Shown here: one piece after another, positions 22,997-32,344 of the stretch
Layout of the letters: each line of letters begins with the position of its first letter
How positions within the stretch are numbered: the stretch's first letter is position 1
Program-made: the position numbers and the translations under genes
Assembly (NCBI GenBank): GCA_003762715.1
Contig: RIBJ01000046.1
Span: 1 to 36,059 of the forward strand
Direction of reading: 5' to 3'
DNA from: Muribaculaceae bacterium Isolate-104 (HZI)
GTDB lineage: Bacteria; Bacteroidota; Bacteroidia; Bacteroidales; Muribaculaceae
Length of the DNA stretch: 36,059 nt
The notes under the pieces: generated by a model
What the model saw: the letters and a program-made list of their open reading frames with translations, nothing else
What the model was told of the DNA's origin: nothing
Database searches by the model: none

Positions 22997-24972
22997 TGAT
23001 ACGTCGCATTCTGTTTGTTTGTACTCTGCTTGGCGCGTCGCTCTTAAGCGCGTCTGCGCAGATTGTAACTCCCATAAAGTGGAGTGTGTCATCCGAGATG
23101 ACATCCGCCGACGAAGGTCGCATAGTGTTTCACGCAACAGTCGAAGAGGGCTGGCACCTGTATGGTCTCTCTCTGCCCGACGGCGGTCCCAAAGCGACTT
23201 CGGTGACTTTCGACCGGCTTGATGGTCTGGAACTTGTCGGCTCTCTGACCCCCTCGCAGGCTCCGGTTGAAAAAGTCGATATGGTGTTTCACCTGAAACT
23301 GAACTGGTGGGAAAGCGATGTGGACTTTGTGCAGAATTTTCGTGTAACCGGCAAAAACGGCTATTCGGCAGCCGGAACAATATCGTTTCAGGGCTGTAAC
23401 GACGGTAGTTGCATACCCCCTACAAAAGAGGGCTTTGAGGTGTCATCACCCGGCTATGTAGCCACTGACACAGATAATTCGCAGGAAAGCGTTACAGCTC
23501 CGGCGGCGGCGCTTCCGGCGGTGAAAAACATTGCCGATGAAAGCGCCTGGTGGAGTCCCGTGCAGTTTCCTGACGGCGATGCCGGAGATGTGCACAACAT
23601 TGCCGACTCTTCATGGTGGTACATATTTATATGGGGATTCGTAGGCGGTCTTATTGCGCTGCTCACCCCCTGCGTCTGGCCGATGATACCGCTCACAGTG
23701 AGCTTCTTCCTGAAGAAAAACGGCTCCAGGGGCAAATCAGTGCGCGATGCCATGATATATGGCGGCGGCATAATAGTGATATATCTCGTGCTGGGGCTTG
23801 CAATAACCCTTCTGTTCGGTGCCGGCAAGCTTAACGACCTCGCAACAAACGCGGTGTTCAACCTTATATTTTTCCTGCTTCTTGTGGTGTTTGCAATCTC
23901 GTTTTTCGGAGCGTTCGACATCAAGCTGCCCTCAAAGTGGAGTAATGGTGTTGACAGCAAGGCAGAAAGAACAACCGGCCTCATAAGCATATTTTTCATG
24001 GCGTTCACACTGGTGCTGGTGTCTTTCTCCTGCACCGGTCCCATAATTGGCACGCTCCTTGTCGAGGCTGCTTCGGTTGGCGACATCACCGGTCCGGCAA
24101 TAGGAATGGGAGCCTTTGCGCTTGCGCTTGCCATACCTTTCACCCTCTTCGCCATATTCCCCTCATGGCTCAAGGAAATGCCTCGCAGCGGCGGCTGGCT
24201 CAACTCGGTTAAGGTTGTTCTCGGTTTCCTCGAACTCGCGCTGTCTCTTAAGTTTCTCTCTGTTGCCGACCTCGCTTACGGCTGGGGCATTCTGGACAGA
24301 GAAGTGTTTGTGTCGCTGTGGGTTGTGATATTCGTGCTGCTTGGCTGCTACCTCCTCGGTAAAATCCGTTTCAGTCACGACAGCGAGCTGGAGCATGTGT
24401 CTATTGCGCGCTTCTTCCTTGCTCTGTTCTCGTTCAGCTTTGCCGTTTATCTTGTTCCCGGTCTTTGGGGCGCTCCTCTCAAGAGCGTCAGCGCATTCGT
24501 GCCGCCGCTTTACACACAGGACTTCAATCTCTATGCAGGAGGACAGTTCAGAGAGTTTGACGACTATGACGAAGGAATGCGCTATGCCGCAGAGTCCGGT
24601 CGTCCGGTTCTGATAGACTTCTCCGGCTACGGCTGTGTAAACTGCCGCAAAATGGAGGGCGCTGTGTTTGACACAGATGTTATAAGCGACATCATAAAGA
24701 AAGATTTCGTGCTGATTAAACTGATGGTTGACGACAAGCAGGCGCTCGCCGAACCGATTACCGTAGAGGAAAACGGCAAGAAAGTGACCCTTTCCTCTGT
24801 AGGCGACAAGTGGAGCTATCTCCAGCGCTCTAAATTCGGCGCCAACTCTCAGCCGTACTATGTGATGCTTGACAATTCCGGTTCTCCGCTCGCTTCTCCG
24901 TATTACTATGACGAGGATGTTGACAAATTTGGCGAATGGCTTGCCTCCGGCATTGAAAATTACAAGAACTGA
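22996..24972 (+). CDS. dsbD: Protein-disulfide reductase DsbD (thiol:disulfide interchange)
   Basis: 658 residues in DsbD order: signal peptide (about 1-22), alpha domain (about 25-155, redox pair in QGCNDGSCIPP), an eight-helix membrane domain (about 210-490) with TPCVWPMIPLTVSFF and FSCTGPIIGTLL holding the two membrane Cys, and a C-terminal thioredoxin domain with GCVNC near residue 546. It moves electrons from cytoplasmic thioredoxin to periplasmic proteins. All three Cys pairs are visible. The start overlaps the stop of the stand-alone alpha gene and mazG follows after two bases. Confidence 0.95.
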   Translation: MIRRILFVCTLLGASLLSASAQIVTPIKWSVSSEMTSADEGRIVFHATVEEGWHLYGLSLPDGGPKATSVTFDRLDGLELVGSLTPSQAPVEKVDMVFHLKLNWWESDVDFVQNFRVTGKNGYSAAGTISFQGCNDGSCIPPTKEGFEVSSPGYVATDTDNSQESVTAPAAALPAVKNIADESAWWSPVQFPDGDAGDVHNIADSSWWYIFIWGFVGGLIALLTPCVWPMIPLTVSFFLKKNGSRGKSVRDAMIYGGGIIVIYLVLGLAITLLFGAGKLNDLATNAVFNLIFFLLLVVFAISFFGAFDIKLPSKWSNGVDSKAERTTGLISIFFMAFTLVLVSFSCTGPIIGTLLVEAASVGDITGPAIGMGAFALALAIPFTLFAIFPSWLKEMPRSGGWLNSVKVVLGFLELALSLKFLSVADLAYGWGILDREVFVSLWVVIFVLLGCYLLGKIRFSHDSELEHVSIARFFLALFSFSFAVYLVPGLWGAPLKSVSAFVPPLYTQDFNLYAGGQFREFDDYDEGMRYAAESGRPVLIDFSGYGCVNCRKMEGAVFDTDVISDIIKKDFVLIKLMVDDKQALAEPITVEENGKKVTLSSVGDKWSYLQRSKFGANSQPYYVMLDNSGSPLASPYYYDEDVDKFGEWLASGIENYKN

Positions 24973-24974
24973 TA

Positions 24975-25757
24975 ATGAAACGTACATCCGCGCAGAAAGC
25001 GCAGGCGATAGCAAAGGTTATCGACACCCTTGACATTCTCAGGGAAAAATGCCCATGGGACCGCAAGCAGACAAATGAAAGCCTACGACCCAATACTATA
25101 GAGGAAGTGTATGAGCTTTGCGACGCCCTGATAAATGACGATTCCGAAAATATCCGCAAAGAGCTCGGCGATGTGTTGCTGCATGTGCTCTTCTATGCCA
25201 AAATCGGCGAGGAGCAGGGACGGTTTGACATTGGCGATGTAGCCGAAGCGCTTGACTCAAAGCTGATTTTCCGCCACCCTCATGTGTTTGGCGACGAAAC
25301 CGCGTCTACAGCCGGCGAGGTGCTGCAAAACTGGGAGCAGATAAAGCTCCGGGAAAAAGGCGGCAACAAAACTGTGCTTGCCGGTGTGCCCGATGCGCTC
25401 CCGGCTCTTATAAAAGCCCACCGTATTCAGGAAAAAGCCGCCAATGTAGGCTTTGACTGGGCTGACAGAGCCGAGGCGTGGAACAAAGTGCGCGAGGAAA
25501 GCGAGGAGTTTGCAGCCGAAATAGAAAGCATGGACGCTGAAAAAATGGAATCGGAGATGGGCGACCTGCTGTTCAGCGTCATAAACATAGCGCGTCTTTA
25601 CGGCATAAACCCCGAAAACGCTCTCGAAAAAACCAACCGTAAGTTTATCAGGAGATTCAATCACATAGAGCGCCGTGCGAAAGAAAACGGCATGGAGCTG
25701 AAAGATATGACTCTCGGACAAATGGATGAATTCTGGAATGAGGCTAAATCGCTTTGA
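24975..25757 (+). CDS. mazG: Nucleoside triphosphate pyrophosphohydrolase MazG
   Basis: 260 residues, two tandem MazG domains as in E. coli MazG. It hydrolyses (d)NTPs to NMP and pyrophosphate, cleaning pools and tempering stringent responses. The first domain (about 10-120) has CPWDRKQT, TIEEVYELCDAL and KELGDVLLHVLFYAKIGEEQGRF with metal-binding Glu/Asp. The second (about 150-250) has EESEEFAAEI and EMGDLLFSVINIARLYGI. Two bases after dsbD and overlapping the next gene's start by about 20 bases. Confidence 0.95.
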   Translation: MKRTSAQKAQAIAKVIDTLDILREKCPWDRKQTNESLRPNTIEEVYELCDALINDDSENIRKELGDVLLHVLFYAKIGEEQGRFDIGDVAEALDSKLIFRHPHVFGDETASTAGEVLQNWEQIKLREKGGNKTVLAGVPDALPALIKAHRIQEKAANVGFDWADRAEAWNKVREESEEFAAEIESMDAEKMESEMGDLLFSVINIARLYGINPENALEKTNRKFIRRFNHIERRAKENGMELKDMTLGQMDEFWNEAKSL

Positions 25758-26157
25758 TATTATTGCAGCCGCAATTGCAGGCATGTTTGTAGTGGCTGCT
25801 CTTCCCGCGCAGGCCAAGGTGCTGAAAGCAAAGTCTACTTCAGCCGAAGGTGCTATTGCCATGCAGTGTGACAGTGTCGACTTCAGGTCAGACCTTGTGA
25901 GGCTATACGGGCGGCTGACCGGTACCCCGCACACCTCTCACCGCATAGACTCCGTTTCGGTGGAATATCCTGTCAGCAAAGCCGCCTCCGACATTGACGG
26001 CGTAGATATGAAACGCTGGTTTCAGTGGGAGGACGACGGTGCTATTCCTGTGGAGATAGACTTCCCCGCAATGAAAGCGGCGAATCGTCTTGAGGTCAAG
26101 GTTGTTACCCCGCGAGGCGAAGCCCTGTGGAAAATCACTTTCACAAACAAAAAATGA
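25738..26157 (+). CDS. Small secreted protein of unknown function
   Basis: 139 residues from ATG 25738 (another ATG at 25726 is possible). The signal peptide is RFDIIAAAIAGMFVVAALPAQA, followed by about 115 soluble residues with mixed strands (VEYPVSKAASDIDGVDMKRWFQWEDD) and no cysteine motif that would tie it to DsbD. I do not recognise the family. Its start lies inside the end of mazG and topB begins 10 bases after its stop, so it is part of the long operon. Confidence 0.6.
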   Translation: MRLNRFDIIAAAIAGMFVVAALPAQAKVLKAKSTSAEGAIAMQCDSVDFRSDLVRLYGRLTGTPHTSHRIDSVSVEYPVSKAASDIDGVDMKRWFQWEDDGAIPVEIDFPAMKAANRLEVKVVTPRGEALWKITFTNKK

Positions 26158-26167
26158 ATTTTATCAA

Positions 26168-28222
26168 GTGAGAGTCTGCATTACCGAGAAACCGAGTGTG
26201 GCACGCGATATTGCCGCTCTCATAGGCGCTACCGCCAAGAGAGACGGCTATTATGAGGGCAAGGATGTGTGCGTTACATGGACTTACGGACACCTCTGTA
26301 CCCTCAAGGAGCCGGCTGACTATACCGACCGCTGGAAAAGGTGGAGCCTCGGAGCTCTGCCTATGATTCCTGACAAATTCGGCATAAAACTCATTGACCA
26401 GGAGAGTATCAAGCGCCAGTTTGCCGTCATAAAACAGCTTGTGTCAACAGCCGACGAAGTGGTGAACTGCGGCGATGCCGGGCAGGAAGGTGAGCTGATT
26501 CAGAGATGGGTCATGCAGAAAGCCGGAGTGAAATGCCCGGTATACCGACTTTGGATCTCCTCGCTTACCGACGAAGCTATCCGCGAAGGGTTCAAGGAGC
26601 TGAAACCCGAAAAAGATTTTGACAATCTGTACTACGCGGGTCTGTCGCGTGCGGTCGGCGACTGGATTCTGGGACTAAACGCCACCCGTCTTTACTCTCT
26701 GAAGTACTCGCCAGGCGGGGGAGTGCTGTCCATAGGCAGGGTACAGACACCCACTCTTGCCCTTATAGTGAGGCGGCACAAGGAAATAACCGAATTTGTG
26801 CCTGAAGACTACTGGGAGCTGAAAACCGTGTATCGTAACACTGTTTTCAACGCCACGGAAGGCAAGTTCAAAACCGAGGAAGCTGCCGCCGCAGCCTTGG
26901 CGGCTATTACCGGGCTGCCGCTGGAAATAAAGGATGTGAAACAGAAAAGCGGCAAAGAAGCCCCGCCAAGACTGTTTGACCTCACCTCTCTTCAGGTGGA
27001 GTGCAACAAACGCTGGGGCTGGACTGCCGACGACACTCTGAAACTCATACAGAGCCTTTACGAAAAGAAGGTCACCACATATCCGCGTGTCGACACCACC
27101 TACCTGAGCGAAGACATATATCCCAAAATTCCGGATATACTCAAACGCATGACACCATACGCCAATATCACGGCTCCGGTGCTTGCCACAAAAATTCCAA
27201 AAACCAAAAAGGTGTTTGACAACGCCAAGGTGACGGATCACCATGCCATAATACCTACCGGCGAGGCTCCGACCACTTTGCAGGGCGATGAGCGCAAGTT
27301 GTATCATCTTATAGCACTGCGCTTTATTGCGGCATTCTACCCCGACTGCCTGTTTGACACCACTGCAGTAGAGGCGGTTGCCGGCACTGTCGGCTTCAAG
27401 GCATCGGGCAAGGTGATTACCTCGCCCGGCTGGCGCACAGTTCTCGCCCCCGCACAGGACGATGCGAAAAATTCCGATGAGGAGGCTACCCTGCCGGTGT
27501 TTACTGTAGGCGAGTCGGGCCCTCATGAACCCTCATTGCAGAAGAAAGCGACACAGCCCCCCAAGCCATATACCGAAGGCTCGTTGCTCAGGGCAATGGA
27601 AAGCGCGGGCAAACTCGTTGACGACGAGACTCTCCGCGAGGCTATGAAAGAAAACGGCATCGGACGCCCGTCTACCCGTGCCGCCATTATCGAAACCCTT
27701 TTCAAGCGGCACTATCTGCGCCGTGAGCGAAAAAACATACTGCCGACTCAGGCAGGCATAGACCTCATTGGCATTATTAATGAGAATCTGCTCAAAAGTG
27801 CCGAGCTTACAGGCATATGGGAAAACAAGTTGCGGCGTATAGAGCGTGGCGATTTCAAGGCTTCGGAGTTTATTGACGAGCTGAAGAAAATGATAGCCGG
27901 TATTGTTGTCAATGTGTTGTCTGACAACAGCTACGCCCGTATCGAAGTCAGCAGGGAAGACGATAAGGCAAAAGCGGCTCCAAAGAAAAAAGCAAGCGAA
28001 GCCCCGCGTAAACCGCGCAAGCCGGCGGTTAAGTCGCTCGACATGATAGAATGCCCGGCGTGCGGTGCCGGTCACATACTTAAAGGCAAAACAGCTTACG
28101 GGTGTTCGAGATTCAAAGAAGGGTGTGTCCTTAGGCTGAATTTCGACACATATTCCCCGGACATAACTCCGGCGGCGCTCGCTAAGCTCATAAAAAAGAA
28201 TTTTAAGAAATCGGAAAAATGA
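26168..28222 (+). CDS. topB: DNA topoisomerase III
   Basis: About 684 residues from GTG 26168 (VRVCITEKPSVAR); the longer frame from 26090 reads backward into the preceding gene and is unlikely. Type IA topoisomerase that decatenates and relaxes DNA. The TOPRIM domain has ITEKPSVA at 4-12 and NCGDAGQEGELIQRW near 100. The active-site Tyr is in TTYPRVDTTYLSEDIY near 310. IGRPSTRAAIIETLFKRHY near 500 is also family-typical. The C-terminus has Lys-rich linkers (KAAPKKKASEAPRKPRKPA) and a Cys zinc finger (ECPACG...YGCSRFKEGC). It overlaps the Nudix gene by four bases. Confidence 0.93.
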   Translation: MRVCITEKPSVARDIAALIGATAKRDGYYEGKDVCVTWTYGHLCTLKEPADYTDRWKRWSLGALPMIPDKFGIKLIDQESIKRQFAVIKQLVSTADEVVNCGDAGQEGELIQRWVMQKAGVKCPVYRLWISSLTDEAIREGFKELKPEKDFDNLYYAGLSRAVGDWILGLNATRLYSLKYSPGGGVLSIGRVQTPTLALIVRRHKEITEFVPEDYWELKTVYRNTVFNATEGKFKTEEAAAAALAAITGLPLEIKDVKQKSGKEAPPRLFDLTSLQVECNKRWGWTADDTLKLIQSLYEKKVTTYPRVDTTYLSEDIYPKIPDILKRMTPYANITAPVLATKIPKTKKVFDNAKVTDHHAIIPTGEAPTTLQGDERKLYHLIALRFIAAFYPDCLFDTTAVEAVAGTVGFKASGKVITSPGWRTVLAPAQDDAKNSDEEATLPVFTVGESGPHEPSLQKKATQPPKPYTEGSLLRAMESAGKLVDDETLREAMKENGIGRPSTRAAIIETLFKRHYLRRERKNILPTQAGIDLIGIINENLLKSAELTGIWENKLRRIERGDFKASEFIDELKKMIAGIVVNVLSDNSYARIEVSREDDKAKAAPKKKASEAPRKPRKPAVKSLDMIECPACGAGHILKGKTAYGCSRFKEGCVLRLNFDTYSPDITPAALAKLIKKNFKKSEK

Positions 28223-28746
28223 AAACATCTCCGCACGAAATGTTTCCGGTAGTGGACACGGACGGCAATGTCATCGGCTCGGCAACCAGAGGCGAGTGTC
28301 ACAGCGGTTCAAAGATACTTCACCCCGTGGTGCATCTGCATGTGGTGAGTGACGACGGTTCTCTGCTGTTGCAAAAAAGAGCTTTGTCAAAGGACATTCA
28401 GCCCGGCAGGTGGGACACCGCTGTGGGAGGGCATGTGGACTGTGGCGAGACACCCTTTCAGGCTGTCCTTCGCGAGGCGGCTGAGGAGCTTGGCATCGAT
28501 GCTGCCGGAGCGTGCTTTGTCGGCAGGTATGTGTTTGAAAGCAGCATAGAGCGTGAGCTGGTTCATACCTTTTATATAGTGGTGGAAAAGCATGAGTTCA
28601 CCGCCGATTTTGCCGCTGACGAGATTGACGAGGTGCGGTTCTGGACTCAGGAGGAACTGCGCGCAGCTGCGGGCGGTGGCTTGCTTACAGAAAATTTCGA
28701 GATGGAGTTTGAGCGCATATTGCCCGATATTTTGAAAAAGATATGA
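28219..28746 (+). CDS. Nudix hydrolase
   Basis: 175 residues. The Nudix box GGHVDCGETPFQAVLREAAEELG at about 74-96 fits GX5EX7REUXEEXGU. The N-terminal part (MFPVVDTDGNVIGSATRGECHSG) and the DxxPGRWDTAVGG-like segment resemble the isopentenyl-diphosphate isomerase/YfcD-type Nudix subgroup. The substrate is unknown: it could clean a nucleotide diphosphate derivative or isomerise IPP. The start overlaps topB and the end overlaps the Cys-rich gene (ATGA both times). Confidence 0.88.
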   Translation: MKTSPHEMFPVVDTDGNVIGSATRGECHSGSKILHPVVHLHVVSDDGSLLLQKRALSKDIQPGRWDTAVGGHVDCGETPFQAVLREAAEELGIDAAGACFVGRYVFESSIERELVHTFYIVVEKHEFTADFAADEIDEVRFWTQEELRAAAGGGLLTENFEMEFERILPDILKKI

Positions 28747-28934
28747 ATGAATCCGCTTCGCTAAACGACATTTTGCAACTTGCCGGGGTGGCAGTGGCGT
28801 TGCTGTTTTGTGTCATCTATATAGTGCGCCGCGTGTCATCGCGCCGACATTCGGAAAACTGCGACGGCTCATGCTCGCAATGCCCGCTGTCTGACAAATG
28901 TCATGGCAAAGGCGGTTCTTGCGGATGCCATTGA
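28743..28934 (+). CDS. Small Cys-rich membrane protein (FeoB-associated type)
   Basis: 63 residues: one transmembrane helix (about 9-29, LQLAGVAVALLFCVIYIVRRV), a basic RRVSSRRH stretch, then a Cys-rich tail with seven cysteines (CDGSCSQCPLSDKC...CGCH). This layout matches FeoB-associated Cys-rich membrane proteins, but no feo gene is nearby. With dsbD upstream in the same operon, a redox or metal-binding role is possible; both ideas are inference. The ATGA overlap with the Nudix gene supports translation. Confidence 0.7.
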   Translation: MNESASLNDILQLAGVAVALLFCVIYIVRRVSSRRHSENCDGSCSQCPLSDKCHGKGGSCGCH

Positions 28935-28957
28935 ATCCCCCTGGCTCATACCTGCTT

Positions 28958-29758
28958 ATGAAAACAATGAGAAAGATAATGCTTGCACTGTCGCTGCTTG
29001 TGTCATTTTACACTCAGGCACTGGATATTACGCAGATGAATGTGATTTTGTTGGGCGACAGCAACACTTGGATTGGCGGTGATGCCTGCGACAAAAGCCG
29101 CGGCTGGAATTATTGGTGGGTGAAAAGCTGCTCTCCCGCATCGTGCCGCAGCTTTGCCCGGAGCGGTGCCACTTGGACAAACACTTCCGCTACAGTCAAA
29201 AACCTCGTTGAGAATATCTCCGTTCTTGGCAACGACAATGTCATATACAATCAGGTCATGCGACTGATTGACAGTGTAGACAACGGTTCCTGTCCCGAAC
29301 CTGACCTGATAGTGGTGGCGGCAGGCACAAACGACGCATGGTTTCACAAAAAGCGCCCCGGGCTCTTTGAAGCCGGAACGCTGGATAATGGAGACGGCAC
29401 TGACCTGTCGTGCATCAGTCCGTCTGAGGTCACATCGCTGGCTGCCTCGGTTGAACTGTCATGCGCACTGCTCGCCGACCGGTTTCCGGGAGCACTCGTT
29501 ATACTTCTGACACCTCATCAGACTACAGCCACCGCTCCCGAAAATATAGCGCGGGTGAGCGAAATCATAGTACAGTGCGGTGCCAGACTGTCGCTGCCGG
29601 TCATAAGGCAGGACCTTTACAGCGGCATTGTTGCTGAAACAGAGCGGAAATCGCATGTCAACACCACCGACGGCACTCACACCTCCATTGCCGGCGCGCA
29701 GGTTGTGGCGCGTTTTCTGGAAAAAGAAATAAAATCGATATTAAAGGACAGACAGTAA
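28958..29758 (+). CDS. Exported SGNH/GDSL-type hydrolase
   Basis: 266 residues from ATG 28958 (an earlier in-frame ATG at 28898 overlaps the Cys-rich gene and lacks a proper signal). Signal peptide KIMLALSLLVSFYTQA. Block I VILLGDSNTW (nucleophile Ser), block III VVAAGTNDAW, block V DGTHTSIAGAQ (Asp/His) make a complete SGNH triad. Such enzymes hydrolyse or transfer O-acyl groups on glycans. It lies three bases before an MBOAT acyltransferase and two DHHW proteins, suggesting a role in O-acetylation or deacetylation of an exported polysaccharide. Confidence 0.85.
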   Translation: MKTMRKIMLALSLLVSFYTQALDITQMNVILLGDSNTWIGGDACDKSRGWNYWWVKSCSPASCRSFARSGATWTNTSATVKNLVENISVLGNDNVIYNQVMRLIDSVDNGSCPEPDLIVVAAGTNDAWFHKKRPGLFEAGTLDNGDGTDLSCISPSEVTSLAASVELSCALLADRFPGALVILLTPHQTTATAPENIARVSEIIVQCGARLSLPVIRQDLYSGIVAETERKSHVNTTDGTHTSIAGAQVVARFLEKEIKSILKDRQ

Positions 29759-29761
29759 GAT

Positions 29762-31207
29762 ATGGTTTTTTCTGATCTCTTTTTCCTGTTTGTGTTTCTT
29801 CCGGCATTCCTTATACTCTATTCATTCGGAAAGCTGATTGACAGAGGGGTGTCGCGCAACAGAACCTCATCTGTCCATCCGGTGGAGAATGCAGTGCTGG
29901 TAATATTCTCTCTGCTTTTCTATGCGTGGGGCGAGCCGGTGTATGTATTGCTTATGCTCGGCAGTGTGCTGGTCAACTATTTTATAGGAAGAATGGTCGA
30001 CAGGGCTTCGTCACTGCGCAAAACCGCTCTCGCTTTCGGCATAATAGTGAATATACTGGTACTCGGCACTTTCAAGTACGCGGGATTCATCGCCGGGTCG
30101 CTGCGCGGCATAGGCGTACCGGTACCTGTGCCTGACATAGCGCTCCCTATCGGAATAAGTTTCTATATATTCCAGTCCATAAGCTACCTTGTGGATGTGT
30201 ACCGGCGCGAGGCTCCGGCTCAGAAAAAATTTTTCAATCTGCTGCTTTACATCTCGATGTTTCCGCAGCTTATCGCCGGCCCTATTGTGCGCTATGGCAG
30301 TGTGGCGGCGGAGATAGACTCGCGCCACGCTACGGCAAAGGATATAAGCGACGGGGTGTTCCGTTTTCTTATCGGGCTTGGTAAAAAGGTGATTCTTGCA
30401 AACCAGTTTTCCGAAATTGCCGACCAGTTCCTGAAATCCGACATGTCGGCGCTATCCACCGGAGGTGCCTGGATAGGCATAATCGCTTTTACATTCCAGA
30501 TATACTTTGATTTTTCAGGATACAGCGACATGGCTATAGGCATAGGCAGGTGTCTCGGATTTCATTTCTGCGAAAACTTCAACCACCCGTATTGTTCCCG
30601 TACAATCACCGAGTTCTGGAGACGGTGGCACATGTCGCTCGGCTCATTTTTCCGCGATTATGTGTATATACCGCTGGGCGGCAACCGGAGCAGACAGTTT
30701 CTTAACATTCTGATTGTGTGGTTTCTGACCGGAATGTGGCATGGCGCAAGCTGGAATTTCATCATATGGGGTCTGTACTTCGGTTTGATAGTGTTTATAG
30801 AGAAGTTTACAATACTTCCGCTCTCAGGCAAATTGCCGCGACCGCTCCTGCACATGTACGCGCTCCTACTCATTGTGGCAGGCTGGGGCATATTCTATTT
30901 TGAGGACACATCGGTCATGGTGCGCTTCTTCTCCACACTGTCGGGCTCGTCTGCCGTGCACTGGGACTTTACTGTAGAGAGTGCGGTTTTTGACCGTTTC
31001 TGGCTATGGATTACGGCGATAGTATTTTGTATGCCGGTGAGAAAGTGGGCAGAAAACCTGCATTCGTCGCTGTTTGAAGAATCCTCTGTTCTTGGTGCTA
31101 CTTTAAGTGTTTCTACCAAAATAATCATAGCGGTGGTTATACTCGTGGTCAGCGTAGCCATGCTTGTCGGAGCCACGAACAACGCTTTTTTATACACCCG
31201 TTTTTGA
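29762..31207 (+). CDS. MBOAT family O-acyltransferase (AlgI-like)
   Basis: 481 residues, with about ten to twelve membrane helices. Family-typical signatures: YKYAGF-like block (FKYAGFIAGSL), SISYLVDVYRRE around 145, TEFWRRWHMSLGSFFRDYVYIPLGGNR around 283, and FLTGMWHGASWNFIIWG around 325 with the catalytic His. AlgI-type MBOATs move an acetyl group from the cytoplasm across the inner membrane to a periplasmic acetyltransferase. The downstream DHHW proteins are the obvious acceptor enzymes. Confidence 0.95.
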   Translation: MVFSDLFFLFVFLPAFLILYSFGKLIDRGVSRNRTSSVHPVENAVLVIFSLLFYAWGEPVYVLLMLGSVLVNYFIGRMVDRASSLRKTALAFGIIVNILVLGTFKYAGFIAGSLRGIGVPVPVPDIALPIGISFYIFQSISYLVDVYRREAPAQKKFFNLLLYISMFPQLIAGPIVRYGSVAAEIDSRHATAKDISDGVFRFLIGLGKKVILANQFSEIADQFLKSDMSALSTGGAWIGIIAFTFQIYFDFSGYSDMAIGIGRCLGFHFCENFNHPYCSRTITEFWRRWHMSLGSFFRDYVYIPLGGNRSRQFLNILIVWFLTGMWHGASWNFIIWGLYFGLIVFIEKFTILPLSGKLPRPLLHMYALLLIVAGWGIFYFEDTSVMVRFFSTLSGSSAVHWDFTVESAVFDRFWLWITAIVFCMPVRKWAENLHSSLFEESSVLGATLSVSTKIIIAVVILVVSVAMLVGATNNAFLYTRF

Positions 31208-31210
31208 AAA

Positions 31211-32344
31211 ATGAAATCTCTAAATACAATACTGACTGTCATAGCACTGCACACCGCCGGCACGGCATTTGCCCAGACAGCTGTGGATGTGGACGAAATG
31301 CACGCCGATTTTACTGAACTGGTCACCGATTCCACAGGTTCGGCGGCGTATATTCCCGATGAATACCCAGCAGGATATATTGATTTCACCTATGTCAATG
31401 AAATAACGGGCAACACGCCTTACCGGCAGGCTCGCAGGGGCATTTTTGTGATAGGTTCAGGGAAAAATGTACGTGCGTTCGAGGCATTTGGCGGCACATC
31501 TGCTTCTGCGGCACAGTACGCGGCTGCGATAAACCGCTATCGGCAGGCGTTTCCGGATGTGAACATCTGGGTTATGCCCATACCTACCGCATGTGCGTAC
31601 TACACTCCGACAGCCGTCGAAGCAGTGCCTAAGTCTACTCACGGATTCATACGCGAGGTATTCAGAAATCTGGACAGCTCCATAACCGGCATAGACATAT
31701 ACCCCGCTCTTGCTGAACATGTGGAGGAACCGATATACTCGCGTACCGACCACCATTGGTCTCCGCTCGGAGCATACTATGCGGCAATGGCGTTCGCATC
31801 TGTAGCCGGACTTGATTTTGAGCCGATTGAATGCTTCGAGCCGGTAACAGTGCCGGGCTATGTAGGTACCATGTACAGGTTTTCCGGCAGCATGGCGGTT
31901 AAAAAAGCGCCAGAGGATTTTGTGTACTATGTGCCCCGGAATGAGCCTGTAGAGGTGACGTATGTGACATATACCCTTGACAAGGCGCGCCGCAAGGTCA
32001 TAGCGGAAACCGAACCCTTTCAGGGAAATTTCTTCATACCCATGCAAGGGGTGGCTACATACAGCACTTTTATGGGCGGTGACAGCAAATTGACAAAAAT
32101 TGTAACGCAGAACAAAAACGGCAGACGTCTGGCTATACTAAAAGACAGTTTCGGAAACGCGCTTCCGCCTTTTTTGTTCAGTTCGTTTGAGGAGATTCAT
32201 GTCATAGACTGCAGATACTTCACCCCGAATATCAGAGACTATATACAGGGCAACGGTGTAACAGACATACTTTTTGCCAACAATGTAACCCACGCATCCT
32301 CTGCTCGCACAACTGACATGTACATCACATATCTAAACCAATGA
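31211..32344 (+). CDS. DHHW family periplasmic acetyltransferase-like protein (short form)
   Basis: 377 residues with a signal peptide (MKSLNTILTVIALHTAGTAFAQ). An AlgJ/AlgX-like SGNH domain has RTDHHWSPLGAYYAA near residue 178 (Asp/His acids) and ILKDSFGNALPPFLF near 318 carrying the Ser. It lacks the N-terminal ExRxLAxFP region and the transmembrane anchor of its tandem paralogue. It probably transfers acetyl from the MBOAT partner to a polysaccharide in the periplasm. Three bases after the MBOAT gene; its stop overlaps the next start. Confidence 0.85.
   Translation: MKSLNTILTVIALHTAGTAFAQTAVDVDEMHADFTELVTDSTGSAAYIPDEYPAGYIDFTYVNEITGNTPYRQARRGIFVIGSGKNVRAFEAFGGTSASAAQYAAAINRYRQAFPDVNIWVMPIPTACAYYTPTAVEAVPKSTHGFIREVFRNLDSSITGIDIYPALAEHVEEPIYSRTDHHWSPLGAYYAAMAFASVAGLDFEPIECFEPVTVPGYVGTMYRFSGSMAVKKAPEDFVYYVPRNEPVEVTYVTYTLDKARRKVIAETEPFQGNFFIPMQGVATYSTFMGGDSKLTKIVTQNKNGRRLAILKDSFGNALPPFLFSSFEEIHVIDCRYFTPNIRDYIQGNGVTDILFANNVTHASSARTTDMYITYLNQ

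Noticed and set aside
26090-26167. Longer N-terminus of topoisomerase III
   Set aside because: It is a read-back through the end of the preceding secreted-protein gene; the family starts at ITEKPSVA, so GTG 26168 is preferred.
26450-26510. Apparent loss of the second Asp in the TOPRIM DxD of topoisomerase III (GDAGQEGE)
   Set aside because: DAG(R/Q)EGE variants are common in type IA topoisomerases, so this is not a sign of inactivation.
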